Of a stretch of DNA of 64,000 nucleotides, positions 37,633-46,304 are shown one piece after another (the first letter of the stretch is position 1; each line of letters starts with the position of its first letter). This DNA is from Caulobacter sp. BK020. GTDB lineage: Bacteria > Pseudomonadota > Alphaproteobacteria > Caulobacterales > Caulobacteraceae. The position numbers and the translations under genes are program-made. The stretch spans positions 186,001 through 250,000 of the forward strand of contig NZ_SLZL01000002.1 of the NCBI RefSeq assembly GCF_004342605.1. The letters run 5' to 3'. A model generated the notes under the pieces. The model was given only the letters and a program-made list of their open reading frames with translations, made no database searches and was not told where the DNA came from.

Positions 37633-38646
37633 CTAGCCCCCGCAGGACTCGCGGATGATCAGGTCGGTCGGCACGCGTTCCGACCGGCTGGCGCCCTGGC
37701 CGCTGGCGTCCAGCAGCTTGGACACCATCAGCCGGCCGGCCTTGGCGGTGTCCTGCGAGATGGTGCTGAGCGCCGGGCGCGAATAGCGGGCGAACGGCAC
37801 GTCGTCATAGCCGATCACCGAGACGTCCTCGGGGATCGACATGCCCGCCTGCTGCAGGGCCCGGATGGCCCCCAGGGCGATCAGGTCGGAGGCGGCGACC
37901 ACCCCGTCGAACTTCACCCCGCGCTGAATCAGGGAGTCGACGCTGGCCTCGGCCGATTCCACCTCGAAATGGGCCGGCACGATCAGTTCGGGGTCGACGC
38001 CCAGGCCGAACTGCTCGACCGCGTCCAGATAGCCGCGGTGACGCTGCATGGCCTCGGGGGCTTCGGTGTCGCCCAGGAAGACGATGCGCTTGCGGCCCAG
38101 GCGGGCCAGGTGCAGCGTCGCGCGCCGGGCGCCCAGCGGATTGTCGGAACCCACCGAGCAATAGGACTGGTCAGGCAGCTGAGCGCCCCAGACCACGAAC
38201 CGGCCTTCGGTTTCGGCCAGGCGGTTGAAGGCGGTGTGCAGCCAGCTCTGGCCCAGGAAGATCACCCCGTCGGCGCGGCTGGTGGTCATGGCCGCCGACA
38301 GGTCCTCGAAGCTGGTCGGGGCCACGTGGCTGATCATCAGGTCGCATCCCCGTTCACGTGCGGCCTCGCCGACGCCGGCCAGCAGCTCCAGGAAGAACGG
38401 GTCCGACAGCCGGCCCTCGCGGCCCTGGGGACGGGGCACTACGATGGCGATCGTGCCCTCGGCGCCGATCGGGCCGGCGGGCATGTAGCGGCGGAACGGA
38501 TAGTCCATCTCCCGCGCCAGCTTCCAGATCTGCTGCTTGGTGCGGGTGTTGACGGCGGGACTGTCGTTCAGGGCCCGCGAGGCCGTCGAGATCGACACTC
38601 CGGCCAGCCTGGCCAGGTCTTCCAGTCGCGTCGCGCCCTTGGTCAC
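37633..38646 (-). CDS. LacI-family transcriptional repressor (probable maltose/oligosaccharide regulator)
   Basis: A 337-residue LacI/GalR repressor: helix-turn-helix with hinge (TRLEDLARLAGVSISTASRALNDSPAVNTRTKQQIWKLA) and a periplasmic-binding-like effector domain (VSVIGYDDVPFARYSRPALSTI). It is divergent from the MFS transporter and glucoamylase genes. The LacI-MFS-glucoamylase arrangement resembles, from memory, the malR/malY region of Caulobacter crescentus, where the LacI protein represses maltose uptake genes. Palindromes in the shared promoter region are candidate operators. Confidence 0.92.
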   Translation of the reverse strand: MTKGATRLEDLARLAGVSISTASRALNDSPAVNTRTKQQIWKLAREMDYPFRRYMPAGPIGAEGTIAIVVPRPQGREGRLSDPFFLELLAGVGEAARERGCDLMISHVAPTSFEDLSAAMTTSRADGVIFLGQSWLHTAFNRLAETEGRFVVWGAQLPDQSYCSVGSDNPLGARRATLHLARLGRKRIVFLGDTEAPEAMQRHRGYLDAVEQFGLGVDPELIVPAHFEVESAEASVDSLIQRGVKFDGVVAASDLIALGAIRALQQAGMSIPEDVSVIGYDDVPFARYSRPALSTISQDTAKAGRLMVSKLLDASGQGASRSERVPTDLIIRESCGG

Positions 38647-38988
38647 TGTCCCGCCCCGTCCCGGAAAGCTGCTGCAAAATTTGCCGCAAACCTTTTCAGG
38701 CCTTTGTTAGGGCGCCGCGGCGGTGGTTTTCAAGCGGGGAGGATGACCTGGGGCGGCGATCCTTCGGCGGGCCATGAAAATTTATGCAAATCTGTGCTTC
38801 GCCAAGGGGTGGTGGCGCTTGTTCTTGCGAAGCGAAACGCAAGATTTTCGATGCCATTGACGATTTGTACGCGCAAACAGCTTGAAATTTCGTTGCCAGG
38901 TGGCGCGGCGCGTGCGCAAATGCAGTCGCGCGAAGCAATGCAAAAATTTGCGCAAAGCTCCGATCCAACGGAGCCTAAAGGGGAAACG
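38647..38988. promoter_or_regulatory. Divergent promoter region with repeated TTTGC/GCAAA operator-like dyads
   Basis: 342 bases between the divergent LacI and MFS genes. Candidate operators: TTTGCCGCAAA (38680-38690) near the LacI start, CTTGCG-N8-CGCAAG (38824-38843), and the perfect TTTGCGCAAA (38947-38956) just upstream of the MFS ribosome binding site. Several further GCAAA half-sites occur (near 38785 and 38917). This suggests autoregulation and repression by the LacI protein. No gene lies here. Confidence 0.55.
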
Positions 38989-40551
38989 ATGGCGACCAGG
39001 ACCCGGCTGAGCGGCTTCCAGATCTGGAACATGTGCTTCGGGTTCTTCGGGATCCAGATCGGGTTCGGCCTGCAGAACGCCAACACCTCCCGAATCTTCC
39101 AGAGCCTGGGCGTCGACGTGAACCACCTGGCGATCCTGTGGATCGCCGCGCCGGCCACGGGCCTGCTGGTGCAGCCGATCATCGGCCATCTCAGCGACAA
39201 GACCTGGGGGCGCCTGGGCCGCCGGCGTCCATACGTCTTCTGGGGCGCCGTCCTGACCAGCGCCGCCCTGCTGGTCATGCCCAACGCCGCGGCGCTGTGG
39301 ATCGCCGCGGCCGCCCTGTGGGTGATGGACGCCTCGATCAACATCACGATGGAACCGTTCCGCGCCTTCGTCGGCGACAATCTGCCCGACGAGCAGCGCG
39401 CCTCGGGCTACGCCATGCAGAGCTTCTTCATCGGCGCGGGCGCGGTCCTGGCCTCGGCCCTGCCGTGGATGCTCACGCATTGGTTCTCGGTCAGCAACGT
39501 GGCGGCGGACGGCGGCGCGCCCCCCTCGGTGCGCATCGCCTTCTACGCCGGCGCGACGGGGCTGCTGCTGTCGGTGCTGTGGACGGTGTTCACCACCCGC
39601 GAATATAGCCCGGATCAGCTGGCGGCCTTCGAGGCGTCCGAGCGCGCGCTGAGGCGCGGTGCGTTCGACGCCGTGGCCGAGGTGGCCGCGCGCACCGTCC
39701 GCGCCTACGCCGTGGGCGGCTTGGCCTGGGCGGCGGCCGGCCTGCTGCTGGCCGCCGTGATCTTCGCCACGCGGCTGGAGAAGGAGCTCTATGTCCTGGC
39801 CGGCATGGCCGCGCTGTTCGGCGTGGCGCAACTGGTCGCGGCCCTCCTGCGCCGGGCCGGCCGGACCGGCAACGGCTTCTCCGAGGTGGTCGAGGACCTG
39901 TTCCGGATGCCCGCCACCATGAAGCAGCTGGCGGTGGTGCAGTTCTTCTCGTGGTTCGGCCTGTTCGCCATGTGGATCTATACGACCCCGGCCGTGGCCG
40001 CCTTCCACTATCACGCAACCGACACCGCCTCGCGCGCCTATAACGACGGGGCCGACTGGGTGGGCGTGCTGTTCGCGATCTACAACGGCGTCGCGGCCCT
40101 GGCCGCCCTGGTGATCCCGTCGGTGGCCCGCGCCGTGGGCCGCAAGGCCTGCCACGCCCTGTGCCTGGGCTTGGGGGGCCTCGGCCTGGCGGCGTTCCCG
40201 CTGATCCGCGAGCCGGCCTTGCTGTGGATCCCGATGATCGGCGTGGGCTTCGCCTGGTCGTCGATCCTGTCGGCCCCGTACTCGATCCTGTCGGGCGCGC
40301 TGCCGGCCGCGAAGATGGGCGTCTATATGGGCATCTTCAACATCTTCATCGTCATCCCGCAGCTGCTGGCCGCGACCCTCTTGGGCCTGCTGCTCAAGGC
40401 GTTCCTCGGCGGCCAGGCGATCTGGGCCCTGGGTCTGGGCGCGGCCGGGATGCTGGTCGCCGCCGCTTGCGTGTTCCTGGTCCGCGACGTGGGCGAGCCC
40501 AAGGCGTCGCCGGCCGGGGCTCGGTCACCCGAAGCGCTTTCCAAGGCCTGA
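38989..40551 (+). CDS. MFS sugar transporter (MalY/SLC45-like)
   Basis: A 520-residue inner-membrane permease with about twelve hydrophobic helices. The signature is close to the glycoside/sucrose-type transporters: FFGIQIGFGLQNANTSRIF, QPIIGHLSDKTWGRLGRRRPY (the conserved loop 2-3), and later SILSAPYSILSGALP. ATG 38989 follows AAAGGGG and starts where similarity begins; a longer in-frame extension upstream runs through the promoter region and is rejected. It most likely imports maltose or maltodextrins; the glucoamylase 41 bases downstream releases glucose from such chains. Confidence 0.92.
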   Translation: MATRTRLSGFQIWNMCFGFFGIQIGFGLQNANTSRIFQSLGVDVNHLAILWIAAPATGLLVQPIIGHLSDKTWGRLGRRRPYVFWGAVLTSAALLVMPNAAALWIAAAALWVMDASINITMEPFRAFVGDNLPDEQRASGYAMQSFFIGAGAVLASALPWMLTHWFSVSNVAADGGAPPSVRIAFYAGATGLLLSVLWTVFTTREYSPDQLAAFEASERALRRGAFDAVAEVAARTVRAYAVGGLAWAAAGLLLAAVIFATRLEKELYVLAGMAALFGVAQLVAALLRRAGRTGNGFSEVVEDLFRMPATMKQLAVVQFFSWFGLFAMWIYTTPAVAAFHYHATDTASRAYNDGADWVGVLFAIYNGVAALAALVIPSVARAVGRKACHALCLGLGGLGLAAFPLIREPALLWIPMIGVGFAWSSILSAPYSILSGALPAAKMGVYMGIFNIFIVIPQLLAATLLGLLLKAFLGGQAIWALGLGAAGMLVAAACVFLVRDVGEPKASPAGARSPEALSKA

Positions 40552-40592
40552 TCCGCGTCCTGATCGACGCTGTCCTTTCATGAGGTAGTTCC

Positions 40593-42923
40593 ATGCGTTG
40601 CCTGAAGATGCTCGCCCTGGCCTCGGCCGCCGCGACGGCCCTGGGCGCGACTGTCCGCGCCGAGACCCCGACCACCTGGGCCTATGCCGCCAAGACCGGG
40701 GTGGGCGCGTCCTACGAGGCCTATGTCGACGGCGCCTACAAGGACGGCGGCCCGACCGGCCCGGTGTCGAAGGTGTGGTTCTCGATCGCCGACGGAACCC
40801 TGACCGAGACCATGTACGGCCTGATCCACGAGGCCCAGATCAAGCAGCTGCGCGTGGCCGTGAAGACCGCGACGGGCCTGGCCGTTGAGGGCGCCGACAC
40901 CACGTCTCACACCGAATACCTGCACGTCGACGCCGCCGGCCGGCCGCTGTCACCGGCCTACAAGGTGACCACCACCGACAAGCAGGGCCGCTTCGAGATC
41001 GAGAAGCGGATCTTCACCGATCCCGATCGCAACGCCCTGTTCGTCCGGGTCACGGTCCGCGCCCTGAAGGGGCCGGTGACGCCGTTCCTGGTGCTGGAGC
41101 CGCACATGGCCAACACCGGCGGCGGCGACACGGGCGCGGCCAGCGCCTCGGCGCTGAGAGCGTACGAGGGCAAGGCGTTCCTGAGCCTGAAGGGCGCTCG
41201 GTCGTTCGTGAAGGCCGTCGCGACGCCGCTGGGAAGCGACGCCCTGTCGGCCCTGAAGGCGGCGACCCTGACCGGCGGCGCGTCGGCCAAGGGCGCGATC
41301 GTTCTGACCGCCGAGTTGCCGCGGCAGGCCTCGGGCGAGGCGACCTACGACTTCGCCATCGGTTTCGGCGGTGACGCGGTCGCCGCCGACCAGGCCGCGT
41401 CCGCCACGCTGAAGACCGGCTATGACGAGGTGCTGGCCCGCTACAACGGCGAAGGCGACCGGGTCGGCTGGGAGGATTATCTGGCCTCGCTGAGCGAGCT
41501 GCCGCGCCTGCGCGAGGCCTCGGAAGACGGCGGCAAGCTGGTCCAGGCCAGCGCCCTGATGCTGAAGGTGCAGGAGGACCGCACCTATGCCGGCGCCCTG
41601 ATCGCCTCGCTGTCCAATCCGTGGGGCGACACGGTCGACGCCTCCAAGCCCTCGACAGGGTACAAGGCCGTCTGGCCACGCGACTTCTACCAGTGCGCCA
41701 TGGCCCTGGCGGCCCTGGGCGACAAGCAGACGCCGCTGGCCGCGTTCCGCTACCTGCCGCAGGTTCAGGTCAGGACCGACACCAAGGGCAATACCGGCGT
41801 CGGCGGCTGGTTCCTGCAGAAGACCTGGGTGGACGGCACGACCGAGTGGGTCGGCGTCCAGCTGGACCAGACCGCCATGCCGATCATGCTGGGCTGGAAG
41901 CTGTGGAAGCTGGGCTGGCTGCCCGAGGCGGACCTCAAGGCCTATTACGGCCGGATGATCAAGCCGGCCGCCGACTTCCTGGTCGACGGCGGCAAGGTGG
42001 GGATCGGTTGGAACCACGAGACGATCAGGCCGCCGTTCACCCAGCAGGAGCGGTGGGAAGAGCAGGGCGGCCACTCGCCCTCGACCACCGCGGCGACCAT
42101 CGCCGGCCTGGTGACGGCGGGCGACATCGCCGAGCTGGCCGGCGACGCGGCCGGCGCGGCCCGCTATCGCGCCACCGCCGACGCCTATTCGGCCAAGGTC
42201 GAGGCGCGGATGGTCACCACCAAGGGCCCGTTCGGCGACGGGACCTACTATGTCCGCCTGAACCCGGGCGAGGACCCCAACGACCACGCCCCGATCGGCG
42301 CCGCCAACGGCCAGATCGCTCCGCCCAAGGACCAGGTGGTCGACGGCGGCTTTCTGGAGCTGGTCCGCTACGGCGTGCGCCAGGCCGACGATGCGGCCAT
42401 TGTCGGCAGCCTGCCGGAGCTGGACGACACCGGCCGCGCCGACCTCTACCGCGTGCGCTACGACTTCACCTTCCCGGGCGTGGCGGGCGAGTTCCCCGGC
42501 TGGCGGCGGTATGATGTCGACGGCTATGGCGAGGACGCCCAGACCGGCGCCAACTACGGCGTGGGCGGAAAGATGTCGCCCGGCCAGCGCGGTCGGGTCT
42601 GGCCGATCTTCACGGGCGAGCGCGGCCACTACGAACTGGCCCTGGCCAGCCGGAACGGCAAGCCCGACGCCGCGACGATCCGGAAGATCCGCGACCGCTA
42701 CGTCAGGGCCATGGAGCTGTTCGCCAACGAGGGCCTGCTGATCCCGGAGCAGGTCTGGGACGGCATCGGGCCCAACCCGCACGGCTATGCACGCGGCGAG
42801 GGCACGGACTCGGCCACGCCCCTGGCTTGGTCGCACGCCGAATATATCAAGCTGCTGCGCTCGGTCAGCGACGGCCGGGTGTGGGACCGCTACGAGCCGG
42901 TCGCGGCGCGCTACGCGAAATAG
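40593..42923 (+). CDS. Secreted glucoamylase, glycoside hydrolase family 15
   Basis: A 776-residue exo-acting glucan 1,4-alpha-glucosidase. After a signal peptide (SAAATALGATVRA) comes an N-terminal beta-sandwich domain typical of bacterial glucoamylases (about 25-270), then the (alpha/alpha)6 barrel with YKAVWPRDFYQCAMAL, GWNHETIRPPFTQQERWEEQGG (general-acid Glu region) and the late YGVGGKMSPGQRGRVWPIFTGERGHYEL. It follows the MFS gene and is probably cotranscribed. It should act in the periplasm on maltodextrins brought in through a TonB receptor. Confidence 0.94.
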   Translation: MRCLKMLALASAAATALGATVRAETPTTWAYAAKTGVGASYEAYVDGAYKDGGPTGPVSKVWFSIADGTLTETMYGLIHEAQIKQLRVAVKTATGLAVEGADTTSHTEYLHVDAAGRPLSPAYKVTTTDKQGRFEIEKRIFTDPDRNALFVRVTVRALKGPVTPFLVLEPHMANTGGGDTGAASASALRAYEGKAFLSLKGARSFVKAVATPLGSDALSALKAATLTGGASAKGAIVLTAELPRQASGEATYDFAIGFGGDAVAADQAASATLKTGYDEVLARYNGEGDRVGWEDYLASLSELPRLREASEDGGKLVQASALMLKVQEDRTYAGALIASLSNPWGDTVDASKPSTGYKAVWPRDFYQCAMALAALGDKQTPLAAFRYLPQVQVRTDTKGNTGVGGWFLQKTWVDGTTEWVGVQLDQTAMPIMLGWKLWKLGWLPEADLKAYYGRMIKPAADFLVDGGKVGIGWNHETIRPPFTQQERWEEQGGHSPSTTAATIAGLVTAGDIAELAGDAAGAARYRATADAYSAKVEARMVTTKGPFGDGTYYVRLNPGEDPNDHAPIGAANGQIAPPKDQVVDGGFLELVRYGVRQADDAAIVGSLPELDDTGRADLYRVRYDFTFPGVAGEFPGWRRYDVDGYGEDAQTGANYGVGGKMSPGQRGRVWPIFTGERGHYELALASRNGKPDAATIRKIRDRYVRAMELFANEGLLIPEQVWDGIGPNPHGYARGEGTDSATPLAWSHAEYIKLLRSVSDGRVWDRYEPVAARYAK

Positions 42924-42986
42924 GGCGGCTAAGCCTCGCTCGCGCCGACGGAAATCGACAGGGGCGAAAGCTTTGCTTTGAAAGCC

Positions 42987-43493
42987 TCACTTCAAGGGTA
43001 GTTCGAACAGCGCGCCCTCGGAGGTTTCTGCGCCGCGGCCGATCTCGGCGATCGCCGCCGACATCCGGCCGGCGCGGCCCAGCGCGGCGTCGGCCAGGCT
43101 GACCAGCAGCGGGTTGGGCGTGGCGTAGGGGGCTGCGAGGCGCAGGGCCCGGGCGATGTCGCGCTCGGACCGCCCCGGCGCGCGCTGGCAGGCGATGATG
43201 AAGGCCGCCGCCGTCGAGCGGCTGACCCCGGCCCAGCAGTGGACCAGCATGGGCCGGACGGCGTCCCAGCCTGCCGCGAAGTCCAGCAGGCGGGCGACCA
43301 GGGCCGTGTCGGGGGCGGTGAAGCCTTCGCGAGGTTCGGCGATGTCGTGGAAGGCCAGGCGCAGGCAGGCGCCGTCGGCGACCGGCCAGGCCTCGGCGGC
43401 CGAGGCCGGCGACAATAGGCTGACCAGGTGCGAGGGCCGGTGCAGGGCCCGCGCCGTCTCGACCTGGCTGAGCGGGCAGACCAGCAGGGTCAT
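42987..43493 (-). CDS. Tyrosine/dual-specificity phosphatase-like protein at the end of the B12 operon
   Basis: A 168-residue protein with the cysteine-phosphatase P-loop HCWAGVSRS (nucleophile Cys86, Arg92) and a likely general acid Asp50 in AFHDIAEP. There is no signal peptide. Its ATG overlaps the cobS stop (ATGA), so it is translationally coupled as the last gene of the cobalamin operon. The locus lacks CobC/CobZ, the alpha-ribazole-5'-phosphate phosphatase needed with CobS and CobT. This protein may fill that role; that is an inference from position, not from sequence. A true protein-tyrosine phosphatase is the alternative. Confidence 0.82.
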   Translation of the reverse strand: MTLLVCPLSQVETARALHRPSHLVSLLSPASAAEAWPVADGACLRLAFHDIAEPREGFTAPDTALVARLLDFAAGWDAVRPMLVHCWAGVSRSTAAAFIIACQRAPGRSERDIARALRLAAPYATPNPLLVSLADAALGRAGRMSAAIAEIGRGAETSEGALFELPLK

Positions 43494-44248
43494 CGCGTCG
43501 CCAGCATGGCCGAGACGCCCAGCAGCACGCCCAGCTCGCCGGCCTGCTCGATCCCGCCCAGCACGTCGCCGGTATGGCCGCCGATCAGCCGCCGGGCGGT
43601 CAGGGCCAGGATCGCCGCCAGCAGCGTCCCCACCGCCGCTCCCGCCAGGCCGGGCCAACCCAGCAGAGTCAGCGGCCACAGGCCCAGAACGGCGGCGATC
43701 AGCAGTTCGACGGGCCGCACCCCCTCCGGCGCGGGCTTGTACTTGGCGTCGTCGCGGTCGCTGACGTGACGCCCCAGGACCATGACCGCCACGGCGGCGA
43801 CGCGGCCGGCGCCATGGGCGGCGACCAGGGCCAGGGCGGCGGTCGCCAGGGGCAGGCTCGCCAGGGCCGCGACCTTGATCGCCAGCAGCAGGCCCAGGGC
43901 CAGCACGCCATAGGTTCCGACCCGGCTGTCCTTCATGATCTCCAGTCGCCGGGCCGGGGCCTGGCCGCCGCCCAGGCCGTCGGCGGTGTCGGCCAGGCCG
44001 TCCTCGTGGAAGCCGCCAGTCACCAACACCCCCGCCGCCACGGCCAGCAGGGACGGCAGGGCGCCGCTCCACAGCTGTCCGGCCGCCAGCAGCACGCCGG
44101 CCCCGATCGCGCCCACCAGGATCCCGACCAGCGGGAAGTAGCGGGCCGCGCGGGTGATCCAGTCGGGCCGGAAGTCGGCGAAGGACGGGGCCGGCAGGCG
44201 GGTCAGGAACTGCAGGGCGCAGAAGAACAGCTTCAGCTGGCGCGGCAT
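43490..44248 (-). CDS. cobS: Adenosylcobinamide-GDP ribazoletransferase (cobalamin synthase)
   Basis: CobS joins adenosyl-GDP-cobinamide with alpha-ribazole (phosphate), the last nucleotide-loop step, in the inner membrane. The 252-residue product has several hydrophobic helices and the CobS signatures LQFLTRLP near the N-terminus and GGFHEDGLADTADGLGGG with its conserved acidic residues. Its ATG overlaps the cobT stop by one base (TGATG), and its own stop overlaps the phosphatase start. Confidence 0.95.
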   Translation of the reverse strand: MPRQLKLFFCALQFLTRLPAPSFADFRPDWITRAARYFPLVGILVGAIGAGVLLAAGQLWSGALPSLLAVAAGVLVTGGFHEDGLADTADGLGGGQAPARRLEIMKDSRVGTYGVLALGLLLAIKVAALASLPLATAALALVAAHGAGRVAAVAVMVLGRHVSDRDDAKYKPAPEGVRPVELLIAAVLGLWPLTLLGWPGLAGAAVGTLLAAILALTARRLIGGHTGDVLGGIEQAGELGVLLGVSAMLATR

Positions 44249-45306
44249 CAGCCTGGACTCGTCGCGTCGCCGGCCAGGACGTCGGCCAGGGCGGCGACCT
44301 CGGTCAGCAGGTTGGCGGCCGCGGCCAGCAGCGGAGCGGCCAGCACCGCGCCCGTGCCTTCGCCCAGCCGCAGGGCGAGGTCCAGCAGCGGCCGAGCGCC
44401 CAGGGCTTGCAGCATCGCCGGATGGCCGCGCTCGGCCGAGCCGTGGGCGAAGACGCAATAGTCCAGGGCGGCGGGGACCAGGCGGACGGCGGCCAGGGCG
44501 GCGGCGGTGCTGATGAAGCCGTCGACCAGCGCCACCCGCCGCATCGAGGCCGCGCCCAGCACGGCGCCGGCCATCATGGCGATCTCGCAACCGCCGAACT
44601 GGGCCAGCACGTCCAGCGGTTGGACCGCATCCGAGCGCTGGGCGGCCCGGGCGATCCCGGCCTGCTTGCGGGCCAGGCCGTCGGCGTCGTGGCCCGTGCC
44701 CAGGCCGACGCAGGCGTCCAGCGGCGCGGGCGCCAGGCGGTGCATGATCAGCGCCGCCGACGAGGTGTTGCCGATGCCCATCTCGCCCAAGGCTATGACG
44801 TCCGCCCCGTCCGCCGCCGCGGCCCAGGCGATGTCGGCGCCCCCGAGCAGCGCGGCTCGCACCTCGTCCGGCGTCAGGGCCGGCTCCAGCGCGGCGTTGC
44901 GGGTCCCGCGGCGGATCTTGGCGGTGATCAGGTCGGGGTGGTCCGGCAGGTCGGCGTCGACCCCGGCGTCGACCACGCGAACCTGGACGCCCGAGGCCTT
45001 GGCGAAGGCGCTGACGCTGGAGCGGCCCGACAGGAACAGCCCGACCATGGCGGCCGTGACGCTGGACGGATAGGCCGAGACGCCCTCCTGGGTCAGGCCG
45101 TGGTCGCCGGCGAACACATAGAGGTCGGTGCGGGCGATGCGCGGGTCCGGCCGGTTCTGGATCAGGGCGATGCGCACCGCCAGATCCTCGATCCGCCCCA
45201 GCGACCCCGGCGGCTTGGCCTTGCCGTCCAGCAGAGTTCGCAGGGTCGGTTCGAGCGCCGCGTCGACGGGGATGATGGTGGCGGCGAGGGCTTCGAGCGT
45301 GGTCAT
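44248..45306 (-). CDS. cobT: Nicotinate-nucleotide--dimethylbenzimidazole phosphoribosyltransferase
   Basis: CobT makes alpha-ribazole phosphate from 5,6-dimethylbenzimidazole and nicotinate mononucleotide. The 352-residue length is typical. Motifs: KPPGSLGRIEDLAVRIA, the catalytic-loop FAGDHGLTQEGVSAYP, GEMGIGNTSSAAL and the late VLAQFGGCEIAMMAGA. ATG 45306 (MTTLEAL) follows AGGATCTCGCC; longer in-frame reading upstream enters cbiB. It is 41 bases after cbiB, the widest gap inside the operon. Confidence 0.96.
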   Translation of the reverse strand: MTTLEALAATIIPVDAALEPTLRTLLDGKAKPPGSLGRIEDLAVRIALIQNRPDPRIARTDLYVFAGDHGLTQEGVSAYPSSVTAAMVGLFLSGRSSVSAFAKASGVQVRVVDAGVDADLPDHPDLITAKIRRGTRNAALEPALTPDEVRAALLGGADIAWAAAADGADVIALGEMGIGNTSSAALIMHRLAPAPLDACVGLGTGHDADGLARKQAGIARAAQRSDAVQPLDVLAQFGGCEIAMMAGAVLGAASMRRVALVDGFISTAAALAAVRLVPAALDYCVFAHGSAERGHPAMLQALGARPLLDLALRLGEGTGAVLAAPLLAAAANLLTEVAALADVLAGDATSPG

Positions 45307-45347
45307 GGCGAGATCCTGGGGCGAGGTCCTGGATAGACGAGGCGGGG

Positions 45348-46304
45348 TCATCGGGCGAGCCCGGCGATCAGACCGAGGGCCAGCGGGATCAGCCAGAGCA
45401 GCAGGCAGGCCCGGCGGTAGACGGCGAGGCCGCGCGCGAGGTCGGCGGCTGTCGGGCGCGGTCCGCCGCCGAAGGTCGGGCGGCACGTCGGGACGCCGTC
45501 ATAGACCGCCTCGCCGCCCAACTGGACGCCCAGGGCGCCGGCCATGGCGGCTTCGGGCCAGCCGGCGTTGGGCGAGGCGTGGCGACGGGCGTCGCGGGCC
45601 ATCGTCCGCAATCCACGCCCGCCGGCCAGGGCGATCAGTCCGCCGGCCAGCCGGGCGGGGACCAGGTTCAGCAGGTCGTCGGTGCGCGCCGCCGCCCAGC
45701 CGAACATCCGCCAGCGCTCTTCCTTGTGGCCGACCAGGCTGTCGGCGGTGTTGACGCTTTTGTAGGCGAACAGGCCGGGCAGACCGCCGACCAGCAGCCA
45801 GAAGGCCGGGGCGACGACACCGTCGTTGAAGCTTTCAGCCAGGCTCTCCAGGGCGGCGGCGGCCACGCCCTCGACGTCGAGGGCCGCGGTGTCGCGGCCG
45901 ACGATCAGGCCCACCGCCGCGCGCGCCGCCGCCAGGTCGCCGGCTTGCAGCGGCCCCAGGACGGCGGCGACATGGTCGTGCAGGCTGCGCTGGGCCAGGC
46001 CGACGGTCGCGATCAGGGCGACCAGGGCCAACGCCGGCAGGCTGGCGCCCAGCAGGCCCTGCGCGACGGCGCCGAGCACGACGGAAGCGGCGACCAGCAG
46101 CGCGACCAGCACGACTCCCAGCAGACGACGGCGCCGGTCGGACGACGCCGGTTGGTTCCAGCGCCGCTCCAGTCCGTCGATTAGCGCCGCCGGCCAAGCC
46201 ACGGGATGTCCGACCCGCCGGATCAGCGCGGCCGGATAGCCCAGCATCGCCTCCAGCCCCAAGGCCAGGGCCACGACCCACGGCCAGGGGGCCGTCTCAG
46301 TCAT
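45348..46304 (-). CDS. cbiB: Adenosylcobinamide-phosphate synthase
   Basis: CbiB (CobD in Pseudomonas naming) attaches aminopropanol phosphate to adenosylcobyric acid. The 318-residue membrane protein shows the family segments GYPAALIRRVGHPVAW, AALESLAESFNDGVVAPAFW, YKSVNTADSLVGHK and SPNAGWPEAAMAGALGVQLGG. Its start overlaps the end of btuD by eight bases. Together with the decarboxylase CobC it supplies the linker of cobinamide. Confidence 0.95.
   Translation of the reverse strand: MTETAPWPWVVALALGLEAMLGYPAALIRRVGHPVAWPAALIDGLERRWNQPASSDRRRRLLGVVLVALLVAASVVLGAVAQGLLGASLPALALVALIATVGLAQRSLHDHVAAVLGPLQAGDLAAARAAVGLIVGRDTAALDVEGVAAAALESLAESFNDGVVAPAFWLLVGGLPGLFAYKSVNTADSLVGHKEERWRMFGWAAARTDDLLNLVPARLAGGLIALAGGRGLRTMARDARRHASPNAGWPEAAMAGALGVQLGGEAVYDGVPTCRPTFGGGPRPTAADLARGLAVYRRACLLLWLIPLALGLIAGLAR

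Noticed and set aside
37561..38988. In-frame upstream extension of the MFS transporter by several hundred codons
   Set aside because: It overlaps the whole LacI gene on the other strand and the operator region; similarity and the ribosome binding site place the start at 38989.
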